Source: Streptomyces pinistramenti (lineage in GTDB: Bacteria; Actinomycetota; Actinomycetes; Streptomycetales; Streptomycetaceae). Taken from it: 64,000 nucleotides of DNA. Location of the stretch: positions 144,887-208,886 of the forward strand of contig NZ_JAJCXB010000005.1 in assembly GCF_020564935.1 (NCBI RefSeq). Direction: 5' to 3'. A program made the translations under genes and the position numbers. A model generated the notes under the pieces. That model saw only the letters and a list, made by a program, of their open reading frames with translations. It did not search any database and was not told the DNA's origin. Numbering within the stretch: the stretch's first letter is position 1; every line of letters begins with the position of its first letter. Positions 40,300 to 49,176 of this stretch are shown here, piece after piece.

Positions 40300-40756
40300 C
40301 CGTAGCACCTCTGCATGCGATGCGATACACGGAAAAGGTGAAGCCCTCATCACTGCGGGGATCCGCTGGAGGCGCGAACTCCCACCTCGCAGTGCGGTCC
40401 ACCACCCCCGCCTACCCGGCACCCAGAGGATTCGGCAGGCCCTTCAGGGAGGTGCGTGATGCTTTCGGGAGCCTGGCCGGAATTCGCGGTTTCCAGGCTG
40501 CCGGACAGACTCGTGAAACGCATGGATGAGCGTCGACAGAACCGGGTATGCATTGTTCCTTTTCTTTTCCGGTGGCCTTGAGCAAGGCGTACCGATGTGC
40601 CGTTCCAGGTATCCGCGTCACCGCTCTCCACCTGATGACCATTGAACCGGATGGTCCACACCTGGGGAATATGAAAAGAGCCCCGTGTCATCAATTTGAG
40701 CTACTTAATATTATTAGTATGCCAATGGGATTTCCCGCATCGGCGTCGGTCGGCCG
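40300..40756. promoter_or_regulatory. Promoter region of the PTM operon
   Basis: These 457 bases between the PTM operon and the Rieske gene hold no convincing gene. A conspicuous AT-rich stretch at 40683-40722 stands out in this GC-rich DNA and suits a promoter or regulator site. It includes TTAGTATGCCAA at 40714-40725, one mismatch from the GntR-type palindromes near 51860. A 6-bp hairpin GCCTTG/CAAGGC lies at 40575-40588. Confidence 0.5.
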
Positions 40757-41806
40757 TCAGGCGTCCCCGCACTCCGCCAGCGGCGGGTAGAACCGCCGGG
40801 CCCAGCGCCGGAACGGGCCGATCGGGCCGTCGCCGTGCGCGAGCCGGGGCGGCTGCTGGTACAGCTTGTGGTTCCAGATCGGGAAGTCGGCGGCGGTGAA
40901 CTCGCAGCTGGACCGGAAGATCGGGCGGTCCAGCAGTCGGGCTGCGGTCCGGCTGACCGCGCGGGCGAGAGGCGCGGGCAGCCGGGCCGGCTCGCTGAAG
41001 GCGATGCGGTTCAGCTGCCGGAACTGCATGCGGTTGGGCGCGATGGCCGTCGGCATCACCATCGTGCACATCCGCAGCCCGAGCCGCGGCGTGTACATGT
41101 CCGCGTGCAGGCAGCCGAGCCCGTACCCGTCCACCTCCACCTCGACGACGAAGTCCCCTATCAGCGGCGCCGATTCATGGGCCCGCATGGAGACGTGGAA
41201 CGTCGCGTCGGCGTAGGCGACCGGCCCGCCGATCTCGGCCTTGGACCAGCCGTGCAGGGTGGCGAAGTGCCCGAGGTCCACCGAATTCTCGATCACCTCC
41301 TGGACGTTGCCCGCCAGCTCCCAGGCGATGTGCCGGGCGGGGCGGTGACCGATCGCGTGCCAGTCGGGGATGGACCAGTCCGGTGCCCGGCCGTCGTGGT
41401 GCCGCCAGACGAAGACGGCGCCGTTGGCCTCCCGCACCGGCAGTGGCGCGAGGCGCGACTTGGGCGGCGGGGTGTCGTATCCCGTCCGCACGCACGTCCC
41501 GTCGGGACGGAAGGCGAAGAAGTGGAACGGGCATACCAGGTCGTCGCCTTCGACCTTCGCGAGGCCGAGGTGGGCGCCGAGGTGCGGACAGTAGGGCCGG
41601 ATGGCCCGGACCGCCCCCGAGCCCAGCCGGTAGAGGACGACGTCCTCACCGGCCAGCGGCCGGGTCAGGACGGTGCCCGGCGTCAGTTCGTCCGAGAACG
41701 CCAGCGCGGCCCAGCCGCTCGGGTAGGGAAGGGCCGGTGTCCCCGCCGCGTCGGCCGGAGTTGGCCCCTCGCTGATGGCGCGCCCGTACTCGCGTGCTAA
41801 TCCCAC
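40757..41806 (-). CDS. Rieske-type non-haem iron oxygenase
   Basis: This 349-residue protein has a Rieske cluster motif, Cys73-x-His75 and Cys92-x2-His95 (CPHLGAH and CPFHFF), and a mononuclear iron site D177-x2-H180-x4-H185 in DLGHFATLH. This matches oxygenases of the ketosteroid 9-hydroxylase/DAF-36-like branch that act on large hydrophobic rings. A GGGGGAGG site precedes the GTG start. It runs in the same direction as the PTM operon but is 457 bases upstream of it, so it probably has its own promoter. It could oxidise the PTM scaffold or be unrelated. No ferredoxin or reductase gene is beside it. Confidence 0.9.
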   Translation of the reverse strand: MGLAREYGRAISEGPTPADAAGTPALPYPSGWAALAFSDELTPGTVLTRPLAGEDVVLYRLGSGAVRAIRPYCPHLGAHLGLAKVEGDDLVCPFHFFAFRPDGTCVRTGYDTPPPKSRLAPLPVREANGAVFVWRHHDGRAPDWSIPDWHAIGHRPARHIAWELAGNVQEVIENSVDLGHFATLHGWSKAEIGGPVAYADATFHVSMRAHESAPLIGDFVVEVEVDGYGLGCLHADMYTPRLGLRMCTMVMPTAIAPNRMQFRQLNRIAFSEPARLPAPLARAVSRTAARLLDRPIFRSSCEFTAADFPIWNHKLYQQPPRLAHGDGPIGPFRRWARRFYPPLAECGDA

Positions 41807-42018
41807 GCCTCCCCCTTCAGGTCAGTTCGCCTGGAGACTGCCCACGGTGTCCCGAGATCGTCCTGACACGCCGTATCTCATCCAAACGAGTGCATGTCGG
41901 TGAAGAGGGGCATGAGCGGCAATACGAGGCATGGGGGAATTCCCGGTGACCGCCCTGGGCGGGCCGGGGCAGCCGGGAGCCCGGGGAGGGGCGGGGCCCG
42001 CTGCCCGCCCGCGTAAAC

Positions 42019-42051
42019 GGCCCCCGACCATCCATCATGTGGTCGGGGGCC
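42019..42051 (-). terminator. Terminator downstream of the FG-GAP gene
   Basis: A perfect 12-bp stem GGCCCCCGACCA / TGGTCGGGGGCC encloses a 9-base loop. It lies 40 bases past the stop of the minus-strand FG-GAP gene, followed by GTTTACG. The rest of 41807-42090 shows no gene and should contain the Rieske promoter. Confidence 0.8.
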
Positions 42052-42090
42052 GTGCACTTCCCGGCGGACGGTCCACGGGACCGCAGCGGG

Positions 42091-43539
42091 TCAGCTCTCT
42101 TCGAGGCCCCGAAGAGGCGACGGTGTCGAACCGTTGAAGTTGTCGCCGAAGGCGGACCGGGTCGCGGGCGCACCCAGGTCGCCGGGCGCGAAGGACGTCG
42201 CCTTGCCGGTATCCAGGCCCGAGGAGCTGCCGGGGACGGACCAGACGGCACCGGCGCCGGCGTTCTCGCCGGGCGCGGAGTCGGCCAGGTCGGCCCTGCC
42301 GTCGCCGTTGATGTCCAACAGCCGTACATTGCCGCCGAATTCGTCGCCCGCCTCGGCGACACCGGGTACACCCGCGGTGTCCTGGCTGAACGCCTGCGCG
42401 CCGGCTCCGGTCAGCCCGTCGGCCGAGCCCTTGAGCAGAACTGTCGAACCGGCCTTGCGCTTGCTGCCGATGGACTCGCCCGGCACCCCGACGGCCAGCT
42501 CGTCACGGCCGTCCCCGTCGACCTCGCCCGCGGCGAGCGAGGCGCCGAACACATCGCCCTTCTCGTTCGCGCCCGGCACACCCGGGGTGGCCTGGGTGAA
42601 GGTCGCGGTGCGGCTGCCGAGCCCGTTCCTGGTGCCGTAACGCACCTTGACGGTGCCGGAGTCGGTCCACGGGCCTTCGACGATGTCGCCGGGGGCCTCG
42701 CGGTAGGCCAGGTCTGCCTTGCCGTCGCCGTTGAAGTCGCCGAAGGTGGCGGGCAGCGCCTCGGGCCCGTCGCCGGTCTGCTTGGTCAGCCCGTTCCTGC
42801 CGCCCAGGAGCACGGCGCCCGGACGCGCCGACTCCTCCATGGCCCGGGTCACGAACACGTCGTCGGCGCCGTCGCCGTTGATGTCGCCTGCGGTGAGCCC
42901 GAACGCCTCCTCGTCGGAGTCGGCCACCGAAACCGTCTGCACCTCGGCGGGCTTGCCCTCGCGCGTGAAGGGGCCCTGGAGCAGCGAGGCCTTGTCCTCC
43001 TTCATGTACTCGGTGACGAACAGGTCCTGCTTGCCGTCGCCGTTGAAGTCACCTGCGGCCATCCGTTCGGCATCGTGGAGCCGGACGGCCCCCTTGGCGC
43101 TCAGCCCCTTGCCCTTGGCGCCCCAGAGCGCGATCAGGCGGTCCCCGGACCCGCCCGCCACCTGCACGGCGAGATCCGTCACGCCGTCCCCGTCCAGATC
43201 CCTGGCGGCGAGCTTGTCGGCGAACCGGCCGTCGACGTCGGGAATTCCGAGCATCTTGGCGTCGATGACGGTGCGGGTGGAGGGGTCCAGGCCGTGGGCC
43301 GAACCGTAGACGACGGCGAGGCTGCCGGCCCCGTCGGAGGCGCCAGGGGCGCCGATGGCCAGGTCGTTGTAGCCGTCGCCGTTGAAGTCCTCCTTCACCG
43401 CGGACTTCTTGACCGCGGCCTCCGAGTCCTTGCCGGGCCCGGCGGCGCCCGACGTGACGGCCCCTGCGGTGACGGCGAGGGCCCCCGCGACGACGGTACC
43501 GATCCCTGCTGCTATCGCGCCCCTGGTGCGATTACGCAC
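42091..43539 (-). CDS. Secreted FG-GAP repeat (integrin-like beta-propeller) protein
   Basis: This 482-residue protein starts with a Sec-type signal (basic RNRTRG, then a hydrophobic Ala/Val stretch to about residue 33). It is then built of about seven repeats with DxNGDGxxD calcium-binding loops, for example DFNGDGYNDLAIG, DLDGDGVTDLAV and DINGDGRADLA, interleaved with VLLGG/VYG strands. This predicts an extracellular beta-propeller. No catalytic domain was seen. The GTG at 43539 has AGGAGG 4 bases upstream. Such proteins are common in Streptomyces secretomes, with functions mostly unknown. Confidence 0.85.
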   Translation of the reverse strand: MRNRTRGAIAAGIGTVVAGALAVTAGAVTSGAAGPGKDSEAAVKKSAVKEDFNGDGYNDLAIGAPGASDGAGSLAVVYGSAHGLDPSTRTVIDAKMLGIPDVDGRFADKLAARDLDGDGVTDLAVQVAGGSGDRLIALWGAKGKGLSAKGAVRLHDAERMAAGDFNGDGKQDLFVTEYMKEDKASLLQGPFTREGKPAEVQTVSVADSDEEAFGLTAGDINGDGADDVFVTRAMEESARPGAVLLGGRNGLTKQTGDGPEALPATFGDFNGDGKADLAYREAPGDIVEGPWTDSGTVKVRYGTRNGLGSRTATFTQATPGVPGANEKGDVFGASLAAGEVDGDGRDELAVGVPGESIGSKRKAGSTVLLKGSADGLTGAGAQAFSQDTAGVPGVAEAGDEFGGNVRLLDINGDGRADLADSAPGENAGAGAVWSVPGSSSGLDTGKATSFAPGDLGAPATRSAFGDNFNGSTPSPLRGLEES

Positions 43540-43552
43540 ACGACCTCCTGGA

Positions 43553-43650
43553 AGTTGAGTTGATGGGAGTGGATCGAACGGAGTGGGGTGGGTTAAGTGG
43601 GTGGGGAATATGTCGAGTTGAGTTGCGATGAGTTGAGTTGGGTTGGGTTC
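43553..43650. repeat. Simple-sequence GAGTT/GGGTT repeats upstream of the FG-GAP gene
   Basis: Interrupted short repeats of GAGTTG and GGGTTG units occupy the leader of the FG-GAP gene, densest at 43615-43650. They are unlike the surrounding sequence composition. Slippage could change the promoter or leader length. The rest of 43651-43962 contains only debris leading into the broken regulator. Confidence 0.5.
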
Positions 43651-43962
43651 GCAGAGGGGTTGACCCTCACGGCGCATGACACTGTGCCGCACTTCGGCGG
43701 TTGCACCCGTGCGCCCCTTTTCCGCGGCTCCGGTGAGACGGGCCGCCGTCCCGATCGGCCGGACGCTTTCGCCCGGTTCCTCAAGTGACCGCGTCCGGCG
43801 CCCCATGGGCCCCGCGCACCTGGGACGCGGTCATCGACGCGCTGCCGGGCGGCCGCGCCACGGCCCGCTTCGGCCAGCGGGGATGGGGCCCTCCTGGACG
43901 CTGCCCGGCCCTTTCGCGCTCGACCGTCTCGCCGACGACCTGTCCGCGCCCCCACGATCGTC

Positions 43963-44575
43963 ATGGGCCGCCGCATGGACGTCCTCTCCTGGAACGTGCC
44001 CGCCGCCGCCCTCGTCGCCGGTTTCTCGCAGATCCCGGAAAGGGACCGCAACTGCATCCGGATGGCCTTCACCGACCCCGCCATGCGCACCCTGTACGCG
44101 GACTGGGAAACCGTCGCCCGCACCTGCGCCCCGCAGCTGCGCAGGGAAGCCGCCGCCTCTCCCGACGACCCGCGCCTGACCGCCCTCGTCGGCGAACTCT
44201 CCGTGCAGGACGCCGACTTCCGCCACTGGTGGGCCTCGCACGACGTGGCCGCCCGGAACATCGGCACCAAGACGCTCCACCCCCTCGCCGCCCGGCGACC
44301 TCACCCTCGAATGGGACACCCTCACCGCCAGCACCGACCCCGACCAGCAACTGGTCATCTGGACCGCGGAGCCCGGCACCCCCTCCCACGAAGGACTCCG
44401 CTTCCTCGCCTCCTGGGCCGGACGCACGGACCGGCACCCCACACGGCCAACTGGCGGGGGAGGCACCGGAGTCCGGGACGCCCGACCGTGCGCCGCCGCG
44501 CCCTCACAGCTGCCTGTGCGCGGCTCCCTTCGTGGTGCGCACATGACGGTGGAGGGCGGCCGGGCAGCCCGCTAA
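43963..44575 (+). pseudogene. Broken MmyB-type XRE regulator
   Basis: The reading GRRMDVLSWN, FTDPAMRTLYADWE and ELSVQDADFRHWWASHDV matches the ligand domain of MmyB-like XRE regulators. After KTLHPLA (about 44287) the family sequence continues in the next frame as PGDLTLEWDTLT and LVIWTAEPGTPSHEGLRFLA, so a one-base frameshift is present. The N-terminal helix-turn-helix is missing; upstream, PTIVMGRR is also out of frame with the preceding DDLSAP. It is probably non-functional. Its tail overlaps the convergent VOC gene by 4 bases. Confidence 0.7.
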
Positions 44576-45000
44576 GGACGCACGTAGGGCCGGGTCATGA
44601 TCTCCATGTTGTGGCCGTCCGGGTCGGCGAAGTACGCGCCGTGACCGCCGAACAGGCGGTTGATCCGGCCGGGTTCGGTATGGCTGGGGTCGGCGTAGTA
44701 GGTGACCCCGACCGCCTCCAGGCGGGCGATCATGGTGTGGAACTGCGCCTCGGGCACGAGGAACGCGTAGTGCTGCGACTGGATCGGCTCGTCCCGCTTC
44801 TCGTAGTAGTCGAGCGTCACGCCGTTGCCGAGATCTACGGGCAGGAACGGCCCGAACGGGGCGCCGACCTTCAGCCCCAGGATCGTGGCGATGAACTCGG
44901 CCGACAGGCGCCGGTCACTGGCGAAGACGGCGGTGTGGTTCAGCTGGACGGAGGCCGCCGACGGCTCGGATGGGTGCGGGTACTGCTGGTCGTGTGACAT
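44572..45000 (-). CDS. VOC-superfamily (glyoxalase-like) protein
   Basis: This 142-residue protein has a vicinal oxygen chelate fold: the first half contains LNHTAVFASD and the second half ends in AYFADPDGHNMEIMTRP, giving the usual His/Glu metal ligands. Its substrate is unknown; dioxygenase, lyase or resistance roles all occur in this superfamily. It is divergent from the histidine kinase across 353 bases. Confidence 0.85.
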   Translation of the reverse strand: MSHDQQYPHPSEPSAASVQLNHTAVFASDRRLSAEFIATILGLKVGAPFGPFLPVDLGNGVTLDYYEKRDEPIQSQHYAFLVPEAQFHTMIARLEAVGVTYYADPSHTEPGRINRLFGGHGAYFADPDGHNMEIMTRPYVRP

Positions 45001-45353
45001 CAGTGGGATTCTCCGGATCTTCGGGATGCGCTGGGACAGGCGCCGCACACGGGCGCCGGGAGCGAAGATGCGGAGGAGGGGGCGGGGCTCTTGCCCGCCT
45101 CGCGCTCACGCCGAGGCCGGGAGCCTCACTCGTGCATGGCCCATGGCCGACCCGGCAGTCACCCGGCTGACTTTAGCGTCTGACCGTGCACGGGGACAAC
45201 GCCGTTTCCCGGCCGGGGCCCGGTCGACGGCGAAGGCGACGGCGGGCCCGGTGTCCCGGACGGCCGCGGGGTCAGCCGATCGGTTGATGCGGACGCGGAG
45301 CCGCTGGATAGCCTTGGCTGGGAAGCAAGGCGGGCGGGGAGCGTGCGGCAGGG
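45001..45353. promoter_or_regulatory. Divergent intergenic region, VOC gene and histidine kinase
   Basis: These 353 bases separate two divergent genes and should contain both promoters. No gene, strong hairpin or repeat was recognised. Confidence 0.3.
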
Positions 45354-46574
45354 ATGAACAGGCGGTCGCCCATCGGCAGCGAGGCAGCCGACCCCGACGC
45401 ACGCCGGCTCGCGGCCGTGATGCACATCACGTTCTTCGTGCTGCTGAGCGCCTCACTGACCCGCTTCCTGCTGCGCCACCCGCACCATCCCGCCACGCCC
45501 TGGGTGATCGCCCTCGCCGTCACCCTGGCCCTCCTGTACGTACTCGGTCCGGTTCTCGGCCCGGACGAGAGGACCGCGGCGGGCGGCTCCGCGACCACCC
45601 ACCGGATCTGGCTCGTGGCCGTCATCGCCGCCTGGCTGATGCTGATCGTCCTCGCGCCGAGCTTCGGCTGGTGCGCCGTGCCGCTCTTCTACACCGGCCT
45701 GCGGTCCCTGGGCACCCGCTCCGCGATCGTCCTCGTCGCGCTGCTCACCGCCGCCGTGGTGGCCGCGCAGGTCAAACTGCGGCCGCAGACCGGCTTCGAC
45801 CCGAATCTGCTGTTCGCGCCCCCGGCGGTCGCCGCCGTCGCCACGGCCGTGTTCATCCACTCCCAGCGCCAGGCCGCCCGGCTGCGGAACGTCATCGCCG
45901 ACCTGGTGCGTGCCCGGCGCGAGCTGGCCGCCACCGAACGCCGTGCGGGCACCCTGGCCGAGCGCCAGCGGCTGTCCATGGAGATCCACGACACTCTCGC
46001 CCAGGGCCTGTCCAGCCAGCAGATGCTGCTCCAGGCCGCGGACCGGATCTGGGACACCGACCCGGCGACAGCCCGATGCCATGTCCGCAGCGCCACGTCC
46101 ATCTCCGGACACAACCTCGCCGAGGCCCGCCGCTTCGTCCACGATCTCGCCCCCGCCGACCTCGCAGGCGGCGGCGGACTCGACGACGCACTGCGCGCCC
46201 TCGCCGTCCGCGAGACGACCGCCACCCTCCGGATCCGCTTCCACCAGGAGGGCACCCCGCAGACGCCGCTTCCCGACCGGCTCCAGTCCGCGCTGCTGCG
46301 GATCGCGCAGGGCGCGCTGGCCAACGTGCGCGAACACGCGGACGCCACCACCGTCGCGCTCACCCTGACCCATCTCGACGACCAGGTCGTTGTGGACATC
46401 GCCGACGACGGCCGGGGCTTCACCCCCGCAGCAGGCCCCGGCGGGGTACGCGGCCACGGCCTGCCCGCCATGCGCGCCCGCGTGCGGCAGCTCGGCGGCA
46501 CCCTCACCATCGAAACGGCCCCCGGTGAAGGCACCGTCCTCTCCGCCGCGATCCCTCTGGAGCCCCTGTCATGA
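45354..46574 (+). CDS. NarL-type sensor histidine kinase
   Basis: This 406-residue kinase has an N-terminal membrane region with about five hydrophobic segments (residues 20-175), a short helical linker and a HisKA_3 domain with ERQRLSMEIHDTLAQG, phospho-accepting histidine 212. The ATPase domain has NVREHADA and DDGRGF, then GHGLPAMRARV. There is no large extracellular sensor, so it may sense the membrane or a small ligand. The stop overlaps the response-regulator start (ATGA), making a cognate pair. The target genes are not evident. Confidence 0.93.
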   Translation: MNRRSPIGSEAADPDARRLAAVMHITFFVLLSASLTRFLLRHPHHPATPWVIALAVTLALLYVLGPVLGPDERTAAGGSATTHRIWLVAVIAAWLMLIVLAPSFGWCAVPLFYTGLRSLGTRSAIVLVALLTAAVVAAQVKLRPQTGFDPNLLFAPPAVAAVATAVFIHSQRQAARLRNVIADLVRARRELAATERRAGTLAERQRLSMEIHDTLAQGLSSQQMLLQAADRIWDTDPATARCHVRSATSISGHNLAEARRFVHDLAPADLAGGGGLDDALRALAVRETTATLRIRFHQEGTPQTPLPDRLQSALLRIAQGALANVREHADATTVALTLTHLDDQVVVDIADDGRGFTPAAGPGGVRGHGLPAMRARVRQLGGTLTIETAPGEGTVLSAAIPLEPLS

Positions 46575-47206
46575 CCGCCCCCGTACGTGTCCTGCTCTGC
46601 GACGACCACGCCGTGGTACGTGCCGGGCTGCTCGCTCTCCTGGGCAGCGAGCCCGATATCGAGGTCGTCGGCGAAGCGGGCAGCGGCGAGGAAGCCGTCG
46701 CCCTCGCCGCCAAACTCCGTCCCGACGTGGTCCTGATGGACCTTCAGCTCGGCAGCGGCATCGACGGAGCCGAAGCGACCCGTCGCCTCGTGGCCACCCC
46801 GGACTCCGGCCACGTCCTGGTCCTCACCACGTACGACACGGATGCCGACATCACCCGCGCCATCGAGGCGGGCGCCACCGGGTACCTGCTCAAGGCCGAG
46901 CGGCCCGCAGAGCTGTTCGCGGCGATCCGGTCCGCCGCCCAGGGCCGTACGACGCTGTCGCCGCCGGTCGCGGGCCGGGTGATGGACCGGATGCGCGGCG
47001 CCGCGGCACCGGCCCTCACCGACCGGGAGCGGGACATCCTCGGGCAGCTCGCCCGCGGTCTCGGCAACCGTGACATCGCCCGCGCGCTCTTCATCAGCGA
47101 GGCCACCGTCAAGACCCACCTCGGCCGGATCTACACCAAGCTCGGCGTCGACACCCGCGCGGGCGCCGTCGCCGTCGCCAAGGAACAGCGACTGCTGCCC
47201 CGGTAG
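46571..47206 (+). CDS. NarL/FixJ-family response regulator
   Basis: This 211-residue regulator has a receiver (VLLCDDHAVVRAGLLALL) with phospho-acceptor aspartate 57 in VLMDLQ, the conserved Thr in VLTTYD, and Lys in YLLKAE. The C-terminal LuxR helix-turn-helix includes LTDRERDILGQLARG and ISEATVKTHLGRIY. It is co-translated with the histidine kinase. Unlike the LuxR protein at 16734 it keeps all phosphorylation residues. Confidence 0.95.
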   Translation: MTAPVRVLLCDDHAVVRAGLLALLGSEPDIEVVGEAGSGEEAVALAAKLRPDVVLMDLQLGSGIDGAEATRRLVATPDSGHVLVLTTYDTDADITRAIEAGATGYLLKAERPAELFAAIRSAAQGRTTLSPPVAGRVMDRMRGAAAPALTDRERDILGQLARGLGNRDIARALFISEATVKTHLGRIYTKLGVDTRAGAVAVAKEQRLLPR

Positions 47207-47230
47207 GCACGTGCTCCGGCGGTCGCCCGG

Positions 47231-47246
47231 TGACCGTTTCCGGTCA
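47231..47246. terminator. Small hairpin between response regulator and GntR gene
   Basis: A perfect 6-bp stem TGACCG / CGGTCA encloses TTTC. It lies between convergent genes and includes the GntR stop codon. It is a weak terminator candidate. Confidence 0.4.
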
Positions 47247-47894
47247 GTCCTGGGGCCGCTTCCGGCGGGCGGCGGCCGCGCTGCGGCCGGTCTCCACGTG
47301 CTTCATGGCGAGCGCTTCGACCCGTGCCACGTCCCGGTCGGCGATGGCCGCGTAGAGATCTTCGTGTTCCTTCGCCATCGCCATGAGGTCGTCGTGCTGC
47401 CCCAGGAGCCAGCGCATCCTGCTGCGCAGGGTGCGCTCCAGCTCGTTGAGCAGCTCGTTGTCGGCGAGTGAGGTCACCGTCTCGTGGAAGTCGGCGGCGG
47501 CCCGCCGGGCACGTACGGCATCGCCCTCGCCGGCCGCGGCCAGTTCGGCGTCGAGGTCTGCGCGGAGCCGCGCGAGCCCGGCGCGGGTGCGGCGCTGGGC
47601 GGCGAGCCGGAAGGCCAGCGTCTCGAAGGCCGAACGCACCTCGTCGAGGTCGGCGATGTCGGTCGGCGCGAACTCCCGCACCACGGCCCACGTCCGGGGG
47701 CGCGGAGTCACCAACCCCTCGGACACCAGCGCCTTCAGGGCATCCCGGATCGGCAGCCGGCTGACCCCCAGTTCGGCGGCGAGTTCCCGTTCGACCAGCT
47801 TGCTGCCCGGCGTGCGGACGCCGTCGATGATCTCGTTGCGCAACTGCCGTGTGACCCGCTCCGACTCGGGCTCAAACCCTCCAGACCCTGCCAT
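47244..47894 (-). CDS. GntR-family regulator with FCD domain
   Basis: This 216-residue regulator has an N-terminal winged helix (QLRNEIIDG, VERELAAELGVSRLPIRDALKAL) and an FCD-type helical ligand domain (DLDEVRSAFETLAFRLAA, then FHETVTSLADN). FCD regulators bind small acids and often recognise TTGGTATNCCAA-like palindromes. Two such sites lie before the amidohydrolase at 51821 and a weaker one before the PTM operon, so this is a candidate to bind them. Confidence 0.9.
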   Translation of the reverse strand: MAGSGGFEPESERVTRQLRNEIIDGVRTPGSKLVERELAAELGVSRLPIRDALKALVSEGLVTPRPRTWAVVREFAPTDIADLDEVRSAFETLAFRLAAQRRTRAGLARLRADLDAELAAAGEGDAVRARRAAADFHETVTSLADNELLNELERTLRSRMRWLLGQHDDLMAMAKEHEDLYAAIADRDVARVEALAMKHVETGRSAAAARRKRPQD

Positions 47895-47936
47895 GTCCTC
47901 ATTCTCTCATCGGCCCGTGCCGCGTCCGGCATGCCG

Positions 47937-48845
47937 TCAGGCCGGTGCGTAGCCGCGGCCCTGGACCACGTCACGGGCAAGCCGGGTGAAGGCACGGGCG
48001 GCGGCGCTCTGGTAGGCGCTGTCGCGGCGCAGCAGCGCGGCGACGCGGGTGGGCAGGGGAGGGGCGAGAGGGATCGGGGTGAGGTGTGGGTGATCGTCGG
48101 TGATGGCGTCGGGAAGCACGGTGGCCAGTGCGGGGGTGCGGCGCACGATCTCGGTGAGGGCCTGAATGGTGTTGGCTTCCACCGCGATCGGCGGGCTGAC
48201 GCGATGCCGCGCGAAGTAGGCGTCGATGTGGCCGCGCGTGGCGAAACCCTCGCTGAGCAGCGCGAGCCGCTGCTCGGCGAGCTGCTGCACCGGCAGCGGC
48301 CGCTGATCCCTGGTGTCGGGACGGTCCCCGGTGGCGACGAGACTGAGGGTCTCGGCGAACAGTGCGGTGGCGGCGATGCCGGGCGGATGGGGGCCGTCGA
48401 AGGCGATGCCGAGGTCGAGTTCGTCGGCCAAGAGGCCCGCCTCGATGCGGTCCTGCGCCATTTCGCTGACCTCCAGCGTGACGCCGGGAAAGCGCTCGTG
48501 CAGCTCCTGCACGAGAGGGCCGAGGAGGTAGGCGGTGAAGGTGGGCGTCATCGCCAGGCGCAGATGCCCTCGGGAGAGGTCGGCGACGTCCAGGACCGCG
48601 CGGTCGGCCGCGGCCAGCTCCCGCAGGGCGCGCCGGGCGTAGTGCACATATGCCTCGCCCGCGTCGGTCGGCCGGACGCTGCGGCCGCTGCGGTCGATGA
48701 GCTGGACGCCGACGGCGCGTTCCAGCTGTTTGATCTGTTGCGAAAGCGTCGGCTGGGAGATGCACAGCACCTCGGCTGCGCGGGTGAAGTTGCCTTGCTC
48801 GGCCACCGCGATCAGATAACGGAGGTGACGTAGTTCCGGACCCAT
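47937..48845 (-). CDS. LysR-family transcriptional regulator
   Basis: This 302-residue regulator has the LysR helix-turn-helix (LRYLIAVAEQGNFTRAAEVL, then SQPTLSQQIKQLE) and a periplasmic-binding-like effector domain beginning near residue 90. ATG at 48845 gives the usual start of 3 residues before LRHLRYL; GTG at 48863 is also possible. It is next to an MFS-transporter remnant on the same strand, which may have been its target before decay. Confidence 0.92.
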   Translation of the reverse strand: MGPELRHLRYLIAVAEQGNFTRAAEVLCISQPTLSQQIKQLERAVGVQLIDRSGRSVRPTDAGEAYVHYARRALRELAAADRAVLDVADLSRGHLRLAMTPTFTAYLLGPLVQELHERFPGVTLEVSEMAQDRIEAGLLADELDLGIAFDGPHPPGIAATALFAETLSLVATGDRPDTRDQRPLPVQQLAEQRLALLSEGFATRGHIDAYFARHRVSPPIAVEANTIQALTEIVRRTPALATVLPDAITDDHPHLTPIPLAPPLPTRVAALLRRDSAYQSAAARAFTRLARDVVQGRGYAPA

Positions 48846-48869
48846 ACCTCGGACTATAGGCACCGTCCA

Positions 48870-49115
48870 TCATGCTGCCGCCGCCGTGCCCCGCCGCGTG
48901 AGCGTGGACGTCGCGGCGGCCGCGAGCAGCAGGACGCCCAGGGGATGCCGGACGGCCGCGGTGAACCCGTGCAGGGTGGCCGCCCGGGGGCTGCCGTGGT
49001 GGGCGGCGGCCGCGCTCGCGGCGACCGTGTGGAAGACGGCCGACCCGAGGGAACCGCCCACCTGCTGACCGGAGTTGACGGTGGCCGACGCGACCCCGGA
49101 GTCCTGTGCGGGCAC
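48870..49115 (-). pseudogene. C-terminal remnant of an MFS (DHA2-type) transporter
   Basis: About 80 residues match the end of a DHA2-family drug exporter: GVASATVNSGQQVGGSLGSAVF, shortened here to its GQQVGGSLG core, followed by a final membrane segment, VLLLAAAATST. The sequence upstream (49116-49176) is unrelated, and the other 11 to 13 membrane helices are missing. The fragment is almost certainly non-functional. Confidence 0.65.
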
Positions 49116-49176
49116 CCGGGACGTGGCGCCGTTCGCGGCCCGCGCCGGGCAGGGCGCCTTCGCCTCCGTGCGCCCG

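Noticed and set aside
40569..40600. Hairpin GCCTTG/CAAGGC as a terminator for the Rieske gene
   Set aside because: The stem is only 6 bp and lies about 170 bases past the stop, and no T-tract follows on the transcribed strand.
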